DNA of 12,242 nt from Halobacteroidaceae bacterium (GTDB lineage: Bacteria > Bacillota > Halanaerobiia > B1SED10-174): the NCBI GenBank assembly GCA_003550445.1, contig PUKG01000136.1, positions 1 through 12,242 on the forward strand, in the 5' to 3' direction. The notes below the pieces were generated by a model. The model saw only the letters and a list, made by a program, of their open reading frames with translations. It had not been told where the DNA came from and searched no databases. The position numbers and the translations under genes were made by a program. Below are positions 6,254-12,242 of the stretch, piece after piece. The number at the start of each line of letters is the position of its first letter. The stretch's first letter is position 1.

Positions 6254-7069
6254 ATGGAACTGGAAAAATATTTTCGTGTAGAAAAACTACCCCATATCTG
6301 GTGCCCAGGTTGTGGACATGGTTCTGTAATGATGAGTATCGCCAAAGGAGTAGATAAACTGGGGTGGGATCCCAAAAAGGTTGTTGTGGTCTCGGGAATT
6401 GGTTGTTCTTCCCGGGCTGCTGGCTACCTGAACTTTAATACACTGCATACAGTTCACGGCCGCCCTATTGCCTTTGCCACAGGAGTAAAACTGGCCAATC
6501 CCGAATTGCATGTAATTGTAATTACAGGGGATGGGGACGGGGCAGCAATTGGTGGAAATCACCTTATCCATGCCTGCAGGCGTAATATTGGGATAAATGT
6601 GGTTCTATTTAATAATCAGATTTATGGAATGACAAGCGGGCAGTATTCACCGATGACCCCCGAAGGTTCAATGGCGACAACCTCTCCCTTTGGAAATATT
6701 GAACCTCCTTTTGACCTTTGCGAACTGACAAAGTCTGCGGGAGCAAACTTTGTTGCAAGGGGAACTGTATACCATCTGCCGAAATTGGATTCCTATATGG
6801 AAAAAGCTTTTTCTAAAAAAGGTTTTTCTTACCTGGAAGCAATCAGCCAGTGTCCAACTTATTATGGGCGCCGGAATAAACTAAAAACCCCGCTGGAGAT
6901 GTTGGAATGGCAAAAAGAAAACTCCATTGACATAAAAAAGGCAAAGGATTTAGATCCCGAAGAATTAAAAGGGAAAATTATCACTGGGATTTTTACAGAA
7001 CGTGATGAGGAAGAGTATACAGTTCGTTATGATAAGTTAATTGCCAGTGTTCAGGGGGGTAAGAAATAA
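6254..7069 (+). CDS. korB: 2-oxoglutarate:ferredoxin oxidoreductase beta subunit (TPP-binding)
   Basis: 271 residues, typical of KorB. It holds the diphosphate-binding half of the thiamine site: WCPGCGHG (16-23; C17 and C20), GIGCSSR (48-54), HTVHGRPIAFATG (65-77), the GDGD Mg2+/TPP motif (92-95) and the conserved NN (120-121) before QIYGMTSGQ. The CPGC pair plus GCS cysteine are the ligands of the proximal [4Fe-4S] cluster in this family. Its ATG follows the korA stop with no spacing; GGAGGGGG at the end of korA is its ribosome site. The usual MTGGQ is MTSGQ here, a conservative change. Confidence 0.93.
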   Translation: MELEKYFRVEKLPHIWCPGCGHGSVMMSIAKGVDKLGWDPKKVVVVSGIGCSSRAAGYLNFNTLHTVHGRPIAFATGVKLANPELHVIVITGDGDGAAIGGNHLIHACRRNIGINVVLFNNQIYGMTSGQYSPMTPEGSMATTSPFGNIEPPFDLCELTKSAGANFVARGTVYHLPKLDSYMEKAFSKKGFSYLEAISQCPTYYGRRNKLKTPLEMLEWQKENSIDIKKAKDLDPEELKGKIITGIFTERDEEEYTVRYDKLIASVQGGKK

Positions 7070-7641
7070 TGGCCAGGTATGAGATAAGGCTTAGTGGTGC
7101 AGGTGGACAGGGGCTAATTCTTGCTGGAATTATCCTTTCCGAAGCGGTTGTCCGTTTTACCGATAAAGAGGTTATTCAAACCCAGTCTTATGGACCTGAA
7201 GCAAGGGGAGGGGCAAGTAAGGCGGAAGTAATAATTTCTGATGAGGAAATTGATTACCCCCAGGTAAATAAACCCGATTTTCTCCTTGCATTAACCCAGG
7301 AAGCATATAATAAATATAATCGAGATTTAAAAGAATATGGAACTATGGTAGTAGATGAGAGAGTTGATATTTCTCCCAGAGGAGGTCCAACCTATGCTGT
7401 TCCCATTCAAAGGTTGACCCAGGAAAAATTGGGGACCAGAATGGTGGTAAATGTTGTTTCTCTTGCCCTTTTTAACAAACTTCATGAAGTAGTAGAAACA
7501 GAAAAGTTAAAAACCATAATCCTGGAGAGAGTTCCAAAAGGAACAGAAGAATTGAACAAAAAAGCACTGGAACTGGGAGAAGAGCTGGCCAACAATTTAA
7601 ACCAGTTTAAAATTAAAGGCAAAGAGGAGGAAGAGGAATGA
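7069..7641 (+). CDS. korC: 2-oxoglutarate:ferredoxin oxidoreductase gamma subunit
   Basis: 190 residues of the pyruvate/ketoisovalerate oxidoreductase gamma domain. Seen: GAGGQGLILAG (10-20), QTQSYGPEARGGAS (38-51), and a Rossmann-like body through VVNVVSLALFNKL. The gamma subunit completes the Kor complex and helps form the CoA site. The start ATG shares one base with the korB stop (TAATG). The C-terminus ends in a run of five glutamates (GKEEEEE) whose codons also form the ribosome site of mcmA, which starts 4 bases before the end of this gene. Confidence 0.92.
   Translation: MARYEIRLSGAGGQGLILAGIILSEAVVRFTDKEVIQTQSYGPEARGGASKAEVIISDEEIDYPQVNKPDFLLALTQEAYNKYNRDLKEYGTMVVDERVDISPRGGPTYAVPIQRLTQEKLGTRMVVNVVSLALFNKLHEVVETEKLKTIILERVPKGTEELNKKALELGEELANNLNQFKIKGKEEEEE
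7624..7636 (+). promoter_or_regulatory. Ribosome-binding site for mcmA inside the korC acidic tail
   Basis: The purine run GAGGAGGAAGAGG contains AGGAGG (7625-7630), 7 bases before the mcmA ATG at 7638, while coding for the terminal glutamates of KorC. With the ATGA stop/start overlap this ties mcmA translation to korC. Confidence 0.8.
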
Positions 7642-9305
7642 AGGACAAAGACCGGCAGGAAAAAATTCAGGAAATCCTAAAAAAATGGCGGGAAGGTCCT
7701 TTTGCTAAGTTTCAGCAGAGAGGCTGGAACGAAGCGTATACATCCTACAGGGAACCAGTAAAGGAAGTTTACACTCCCTTAGATTTTTCCGATGATAAAT
7801 TCCTCGAAAAAACTGGTTTCCCCGGAGAATACCCCTTTGTCAGGGGGGTATACCCAACCATGTACAGGGGTCGTCCCTGGACAATGCGCCAGTACGCTGG
7901 TTTTGCCAGTGCAGAGGAATCCAACCGCCGTTACAGGTACCTTTTAGATCAGGGGCAGACAGGGTTATCCGTTGCCTTTGACTTGCCGACGCAAATTGGG
8001 TTGGATTCTGATCACATCCTTGCCGACGGTGAGGTCGGAAAGGTAGGTGTCCCAATTGATTCTCTGGCAGACATGGAGGTCCTTTTTGACCAGATTCCCC
8101 TTGACAAAGTCAGTACCTCCATGACAATTAACTCCCCGGCCGCAGTTTTATTGGCAATGTATATTGCTCTTGCCGAAAAGCAGGGGGTTTCAGCCGACAA
8201 ACTTAAAGGAACAATTCAAAATGACATTTTAAAAGAGTATTTTGCCAGGGGTACCTATATTTTCCCACCCGCTCCCTCCTTGCGCTTGATCACAGACATT
8301 TTTGCTTTTTGTTCCAAAGAATTACCAAACTGGAATACCATTAGTATTTCCGGTTACCATATCCGGGAAGCTGGAGCAAATGCTGTTCAAGAATTGGCCT
8401 TCACCCTGGCCGACGGGATTGCTTATGTAGAAGCTGCACTGGAAGCAGGGTTGAAAATTGATGAGTTTGCCCCAAGGTTATCCTTCTTCTTTAATGCCCA
8501 GATGAATCTGCTGGAAGAGGTGGCAAAATTCCGGGCCGCTCGCCGACTTTGGGCAAAAATAATGGAAGAAAAATTTGGGGCTGAAAACCCCAAGAGCAAA
8601 ATGCTAAGATTCCACACCCAAACAGCAGGAGCTTCTCTAACCGCCCAACAGGCTCAGAACAATATTGTTAGGGTTACAATTCAAGCTCTGGCTGCTGTTC
8701 TGGGAGGGACTCAATCCCTACATACTAACTCGTATGATGAAGCCTGGGCTTTACCCAGCGAAGAGTCTGTTCGTATAGCCCTCAGGACTCAACAAATTAT
8801 TGCCCACGAGAGTGGTGCAACCTCGACTGTTGATCCCCTTGGAGGCTCATATTATTTAGAGAGTTTAACTGAGGATATGGAAAAAAGAGTGGAGGAGTAC
8901 CTGGAAAAAATTGAAGAAATGGGTGGAATGGTAAAAGCAATTGAAAAAGGATATGTCCAGAGGGAAATTCAGAAAAATGCCTATGAGATGCAAAAAAGAA
9001 TTGAAAAAGAAGAAGACATAGTTGTTGGAGTAAATAAATTTGCCCAGGAAGAAGAACCACCCGCCGACCTGCTGGAAGTAGACCCCCAGATGGAAAAAGA
9101 ACAGATTAAAAAACTAAAAGATGTAAAACAAAACCGGGATGAGGAAAAAGTAAAGAAATCGTTGGAGCAGATGAAGAAAACAGCGGAAGAAAACGAAAAT
9201 TTAATGCCAGCAATAGTAGAAGCAGTAAAAGCCTATGCAACTTTAGGGGAAATATGTGGTGTTCTGCGTTCAATTTATGGGGAATATCAGGCTCCAACAT
9301 TTTAA
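7638..9305 (+). CDS. mcmA: Methylmalonyl-CoA mutase large (catalytic) subunit
   Basis: 555 residues, the length of the split, B12-domain-less mutase subunit. It interconverts succinyl-CoA and (R)-methylmalonyl-CoA by adenosylcobalamin radical chemistry, together with the cobalamin subunit encoded next. Motifs: YPFVRGVYPTMYRGRPWTMRQYAGF (65-89 region), FDLPTQIGLDSDH, GTIQNDILKEY (191-201), ARGTYIFPP, SISGYHIREAGA (236-247), QTAGASLTAQQAQNN, and ESGATSTVDPLGGSYY. By alignment to the Propionibacterium enzyme, Tyr86, Arg204 and His241 occupy the positions of Tyr89, Arg207 and His244. Tyr plus Arg favour methylmalonyl-CoA over isobutyryl-CoA mutase, which has Phe and Gln there. About 50 residues near 470-520 form a Lys/Glu-rich linker. 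Start overlaps the korC stop by 4 bases. Confidence 0.96.
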   Translation: MKDKDRQEKIQEILKKWREGPFAKFQQRGWNEAYTSYREPVKEVYTPLDFSDDKFLEKTGFPGEYPFVRGVYPTMYRGRPWTMRQYAGFASAEESNRRYRYLLDQGQTGLSVAFDLPTQIGLDSDHILADGEVGKVGVPIDSLADMEVLFDQIPLDKVSTSMTINSPAAVLLAMYIALAEKQGVSADKLKGTIQNDILKEYFARGTYIFPPAPSLRLITDIFAFCSKELPNWNTISISGYHIREAGANAVQELAFTLADGIAYVEAALEAGLKIDEFAPRLSFFFNAQMNLLEEVAKFRAARRLWAKIMEEKFGAENPKSKMLRFHTQTAGASLTAQQAQNNIVRVTIQALAAVLGGTQSLHTNSYDEAWALPSEESVRIALRTQQIIAHESGATSTVDPLGGSYYLESLTEDMEKRVEEYLEKIEEMGGMVKAIEKGYVQREIQKNAYEMQKRIEKEEDIVVGVNKFAQEEEPPADLLEVDPQMEKEQIKKLKDVKQNRDEEKVKKSLEQMKKTAEENENLMPAIVEAVKAYATLGEICGVLRSIYGEYQAPTF

Positions 9306-9322
9306 GGTTAGGAGGAAAAAAT

Positions 9323-9721
9323 ATGGCTGAGAACCAGATAAGAGTATTAATTGCCAAACCGGGCCTTGATGGCCATGATCGCGGAGCCAAAGTTGTAGCT
9401 CAGGCTCTCCGTGATGCCGGGATGGAAGTAATTTATACCGGGCTTCGTAGAACTCCAGAACAAATTGTTTCCGCCGCTATCCAGGAAGATGTCCAGGTAG
9501 TTGGATTGAGCAGCCTTTCGGGAGCTCATAACCATCTTTTCCAGAAAGTAGCCAGTCTACTTAAAGAAAAAGGGCATGAAGAAATCCTCTTAATTGGGGG
9601 AGGGATTATTCCCGAAAAAGACCGAAAACAACTTGAGGATGCTGGTTTTGATCGCATTTTTTCCCCGGGTACTTCAACGGAGAAAATAGTTTCATATATA
9701 AAGGAAAAGGTAAATGGGTGA
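9323..9721 (+). CDS. mcmB: Methylmalonyl-CoA mutase cobalamin-binding subunit
   Basis: 132 residues, one complete B12-binding domain. The hallmark DxHxxG is DGHDRG (16-21), in which His18 is the predicted lower axial ligand of cobalt. The other loop motifs follow: GLSSLSGAH (61-69), contacting the nucleotide tail, and LLIGGGIIPEKD (89-100). It supplies adenosylcobalamin to the barrel subunit encoded just upstream. Start ATG 9323 has AGGAGG 7 bases before it; the frame is open further upstream, but that would run into mcmA and add atypical sequence. Its end overlaps meaB by 8 bases. Confidence 0.96.
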   Translation: MAENQIRVLIAKPGLDGHDRGAKVVAQALRDAGMEVIYTGLRRTPEQIVSAAIQEDVQVVGLSSLSGAHNHLFQKVASLLKEKGHEEILLIGGGIIPEKDRKQLEDAGFDRIFSPGTSTEKIVSYIKEKVNG

Positions 9722-10664
9722 AAAGATTAAGGAACTGGCCCAGGGTATTGTCAAGGGCGAAGAAAGGGCTCTTGCCAGGGGTTTAACCCTGGTGGAAAAT
9801 AGGAAAGAAGGGTACCAGGAACTGCTGGACCTGATTTATCCCGAAGTAAAACCCTGTCCAATTTGGGGATTAACAGGCGCCCCGGGGGTGGGGAAAAGCA
9901 CTATAACCAATTTCCTGGTTGATAAACTTGCCCAACGGCGGGAAAAGGTTGGTGTTATTGCTGTCGATCCAACCAGCCCTTTTTCTGGAGGAGCAATCCT
10001 TGGCGATAGGGTAAGAATGATGGATCTGGCGGGAAGAGAGGGAATATTCATTAGGAGCATGGCTTCTCGGGGAGCCCTGGGAGGGTTGAGCCCGGCAATT
10101 ATGGATGCTGTTTCTCTTTTCCAGGCTTTTGGTGTGGATAGAATCGTTGTTGAAACAGTAGGGGTTGGACAATCAGAAACCGACATTGTTTCCCTTGCTG
10201 ATACTGTTGCGGTAATATTGATGCCTGGAACGGGGGATGATGTTCAAACGATTAAAGCGGGTTTACTCGAAATCGGAGATGTTTTTGTTGTTAATAAAGC
10301 CGACCTGGAAGGAGCAGAAACTCTTGCCGGTTTGTTACAGAGTATGCTTTCAGGAAAAAATGACGACGAAAACAGGGTTCCTGTTGTTCTAAAGCTGATC
10401 GCCAGCCAGGGGAAAAATCTTGAAGAATTAATGAGTTTTTTGGAAAAACACCAGGAATATATTGAAACTTCGGGGCAGAAAGAAAGAAAAGAAAGAATGA
10501 GAACAGAGATGGCTTTAAAAATGCATTTACAGGCCCGCTATCAGGATTTGTTTTTAAAACCCCTTTTGGGGACCGAGAAATGGGAACAAGCCATTAGTTC
10601 AATAAATAAGCGGGAAAAATCTCCTGCCTTCTGGGCAAAAAAAATAATTTCAGGGAGTGAATGA
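9714..10664 (+). CDS. meaB: MeaB-type GTPase, methylmalonyl-CoA mutase chaperone
   Basis: 316 residues, a G3E-family P-loop GTPase. MeaB (human MMAA) protects the mutase from inactivation and gates cofactor loading and release. Seen: Walker A GAPGVGKST (55-63), AVDPTSPFSGGAILGDRVRM (84-102) with the Mg2+-site aspartates, SRGALGGLS (118-126), ETVGVGQSE (147-155) and NKAD (194-197) for guanine recognition. The C-terminal part is helical and charged, as in family dimers. Older annotations call this ArgK or an LAO/AO transport kinase; its place directly after both mutase subunits argues for the chaperone role. ATG 9714 overlaps the mcmB stop by 8 bases, so the two are probably translationally coupled. 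Confidence 0.95.
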   Translation: MGEKIKELAQGIVKGEERALARGLTLVENRKEGYQELLDLIYPEVKPCPIWGLTGAPGVGKSTITNFLVDKLAQRREKVGVIAVDPTSPFSGGAILGDRVRMMDLAGREGIFIRSMASRGALGGLSPAIMDAVSLFQAFGVDRIVVETVGVGQSETDIVSLADTVAVILMPGTGDDVQTIKAGLLEIGDVFVVNKADLEGAETLAGLLQSMLSGKNDDENRVPVVLKLIASQGKNLEELMSFLEKHQEYIETSGQKERKERMRTEMALKMHLQARYQDLFLKPLLGTEKWEQAISSINKREKSPAFWAKKIISGSE

Positions 10665-10665
10665 A

Positions 10666-11058
10666 ATGCATATCGACCATATTGGAGTTGCAGTTTCTGA
10701 TATCCAGGAAGCTGCAAAGGTGTACCAACTTCTTGGCCTGGAAGTGAAAAATATTGAAGAAGTTCCTTCCCAAAAAGTAAGGGTAGCCATGTTACCCCTT
10801 GGGGAGAGTAAAATTGAACTCCTGGAACCAACCGATCCAGAAAGCCCCATACAAAAATTCCTTGATAAAAAGGGGAGTGGTATTCACCACCTTGCTGTTT
10901 CGGTTAAGGATGTTAAAACAGAATTGGAAAAGTTGAAAAACCAGGGGGTTCGGCTCATCAATGAAGAACCAGTACCCGGAGCAGGAGGGGCATTAATTGC
11001 ATTTGTTCATCCCAAAGAAACCCAGGGTGTTCTTTTAGAATTATGCCAGCATGAATAG
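10666..11058 (+). CDS. mce: Methylmalonyl-CoA epimerase
   Basis: 130 residues of the vicinal-oxygen-chelate superfamily, built as two repeated beta-alpha-beta3 units. It converts (R)- to (S)-methylmalonyl-CoA, linking the mutase to the biotin-dependent carboxyltransferase. Seen: HIDHIGVAV at the N-terminus (metal ligand His5), KIELLEP (Glu51 at the second ligand position), GSGIHHLAVSV (His74/His75), and LLELCQ near the end (Glu125). The start is either ATG 10666 or GTG 10657; I chose ATG 10666 because AGGGAG lies about 8 bases upstream and the protein then begins as family members do. It lies one base after meaB and 12 bases before the carboxyltransferase gene. Confidence 0.95.
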   Translation: MHIDHIGVAVSDIQEAAKVYQLLGLEVKNIEEVPSQKVRVAMLPLGESKIELLEPTDPESPIQKFLDKKGSGIHHLAVSVKDVKTELEKLKNQGVRLINEEPVPGAGGALIAFVHPKETQGVLLELCQHE

Positions 11059-11070
11059 AGGAGAGTGACT

Positions 11071-12242
11071 ATGAGAGAAAAAAAAGGAGAATCCCTGCAA
11101 TCACTAAAAGAAAGAACAAGACTTGGCGGGGGTGCTGAAAAAATAAAATCCCAGCATGAAAAGGGTAAATTAACAGCCCGGGAACGTTTGGAAAAACTTC
11201 TTGATCCTGATTCCTTTTTGGAGATTAATATGTTTACATCTCACCGGTCAACGGATCTTGGAATGGCAGGCAAAGAGGTTCCGGGTGAAGGGGTCGTTAC
11301 AGGTTCGGGAACCATTGATGGGAAACTTGTTTTTGTTTTTGCCCAGGACTTTACTGCCATGGGGGGAACTCTTGGAGAAGCCCATGCCAAGAAAATTGTA
11401 AAAATAATGGATCTTGCCCTGGAAAATGGAGCACCGATAATTGGGCTTAATGATTCTGGTGGAGCCAGGATTCAAGAGGGGGTAGACGCTTTAGATGGTT
11501 ATGGTGATATATTCTTTCGTAATACCCAGGCTTCAGGAGTTGTCCCTCAAATTGCTGCCATAATGGGGCCCTGTGCTGGGGGAGCAGTATATTCTCCGGC
11601 TTTAATGGATTTTACCTTTATGGTTGAGGGAATCAGTCAAATGTTTATAACCGGACCACAGGTAGTTAAAGCGGTAACCGGACAGGAGGTAACCCCTGAA
11701 GAACTTGGAGGTGCTGCTACCCATAACCAGCTTAGCGGTGTGGCTCACTTTGCCCATCCCGATGAGGAATCCTGTTTACAATCAATCAGGGAACTTTTAA
11801 GTTACCTTCCCCCGAATAATATGGAGAGTGCCCCAGAACTTCCAACAGAAGAACCAATTGCCCCGGGGCCAGAAGGGATTGAAGATTTAATCCCTGAGGA
11901 TCCTAAACGGCTTTATGATATGAAAGAAGTAATCAAGCTTATTGTTGATGGAGGAAACTTCTTTGAAGTCCACCCTTATTTTGCCACAAATATTGTTGTT
12001 GGCTTTGCCCGCCTGGGAGGAAGGTCTGTGGGAATAGTGGCCAACCAACCAAAAGAAAAAGGTGGGGTTTTAGATATTGATTCATCTGATAAAGCTTCTC
12101 GCTTTATTCGCTTTTGCGATTCTTTCAACATTCCCCTTGTGACTTTTGTTGATGTTCCCGGGTATTTACCTGGAACGGAGCAGGAGTATGGCGGGGTTAT
12201 TAGACATGGGGCAAAACTCCTTTATGCTTATTCGGAAGCAAC
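11071..12242 (+). CDS. mmdA: Methylmalonyl-CoA decarboxylase alpha / propionyl-CoA carboxylase beta, carboxyltransferase subunit (3' end cut by window edge)
   Basis: The frame is open from ATG 11071 to the right edge: 390 residues of an expected 510-520. It is an acyl-CoA carboxyltransferase moving CO2 between (S)-methylmalonyl-CoA and biotin. Seen: KGKLTARERLEKLLD (31-45), DFTAMGGTLGEAHAKKI (93-109), NDSGGARIQEG (127-137), GPCAGGAVYSPALMDF (166-181), MFITGP, and the second-half VDVPGYLPG followed by GGVIRHGAKLLYAY (373-386). AGGAG lies 7 bases before the start. The sequence cannot separate the sodium-pumping decarboxylase alpha subunit (mmdA) from the biosynthetic carboxylase beta subunit (pccB); the genes beyond the edge would decide, so the symbol is provisional. 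Context with mce and mcm strongly supports methylmalonyl/propionyl-CoA as substrate. Confidence 0.88.
   Translation, partial: MREKKGESLQSLKERTRLGGGAEKIKSQHEKGKLTARERLEKLLDPDSFLEINMFTSHRSTDLGMAGKEVPGEGVVTGSGTIDGKLVFVFAQDFTAMGGTLGEAHAKKIVKIMDLALENGAPIIGLNDSGGARIQEGVDALDGYGDIFFRNTQASGVVPQIAAIMGPCAGGAVYSPALMDFTFMVEGISQMFITGPQVVKAVTGQEVTPEELGGAATHNQLSGVAHFAHPDEESCLQSIRELLSYLPPNNMESAPELPTEEPIAPGPEGIEDLIPEDPKRLYDMKEVIKLIVDGGNFFEVHPYFATNIVVGFARLGGRSVGIVANQPKEKGGVLDIDSSDKASRFIRFCDSFNIPLVTFVDVPGYLPGTEQEYGGVIRHGAKLLYAYSEA

Noticed and set aside
9254..9322. Upstream extension of mcmB by 23 residues
   Set aside because: Overlaps the end of mcmA in another frame, lacks a ribosome site and does not resemble mutase small-subunit N-termini; ATG 9323 has AGGAGG in place.
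9836..10186. Two overlapping minus-strand open frames of 100-116 codons
   Set aside because: Antisense shadows of meaB in its conserved GTPase region; composition reflects the opposite-strand codons.
10541..10850. Minus-strand open frames over the meaB/mce junction
   Set aside because: Opposite a tightly packed pair of recognisable genes; no ribosome site or family resemblance.
1..12242. A defence, toxin-antitoxin, phage or CRISPR system
   Set aside because: Every sizeable frame is accounted for by known housekeeping or central-metabolism families; I saw no direct-repeat array, integrase, transposase or small paired genes.

Overview
The window looks like chromosome from an anaerobic, low-G+C Gram-positive bacterium (Bacillota, clostridial grade). 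Three things point that way. The housekeeping order rqcH / yicC-remA-gmk-rpoZ-coaBC is the Bacillus/Clostridia arrangement, and RemA (DUF370) is typical of that group. Shine-Dalgarno sites are strong and purine-rich, and several starts are TTG or GTG. The 2-oxoacid oxidoreductase is of the ferredoxin-dependent, oxygen-sensitive type. I cannot name a genus from the sequence alone; Halanaerobiales or a Peptococcaceae-like lineage would fit.

Layout. (1) 1-1451, minus strand: the ribosome quality-control factor RqcH, cut by the left edge. (2) 1452-1646: divergent intergenic region with a near-consensus extended -10 promoter firing rightward. (3) 1647-4793, plus strand: the operon yicC, remA, gmk, rpoZ, coaBC, closed by a clear hairpin terminator at 4793-4820. 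(4) 4821-4914: short A+T-rich leader. (5) 4915 to the right edge, plus strand: nine tightly packed or overlapping genes, korD-korA-korB-korC, mcmA, mcmB, meaB, mce and the start of an acyl-CoA carboxyltransferase gene (mmdA or pccB) cut by the right edge. Every stretch longer than 300 bases is occupied by a gene. I see no tRNA or rRNA, mobile element, CRISPR array or phage gene.

How the genes work together. The second operon reads as one metabolic line. KorDABC interconverts 2-oxoglutarate and succinyl-CoA with ferredoxin. McmA/McmB with chaperone MeaB interconverts succinyl-CoA and (R)-methylmalonyl-CoA. Mce epimerises it to the (S) form, and the carboxyltransferase joins that to propionyl-CoA. 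Run forward it would convert 2-oxoglutarate (for example from glutamate) towards propionyl-CoA, giving reduced ferredoxin and possibly a sodium gradient. Run backward it would assimilate propionyl-CoA into 2-oxoglutarate. All the individual families are well known. The close linkage of Kor to the methylmalonyl-CoA branch is the most interesting thing here. I found no convincing sign of an undescribed type of system. The strongest single-residue oddity is glutamate at the usual catalytic-cysteine position of the CoaC half of CoaBC.
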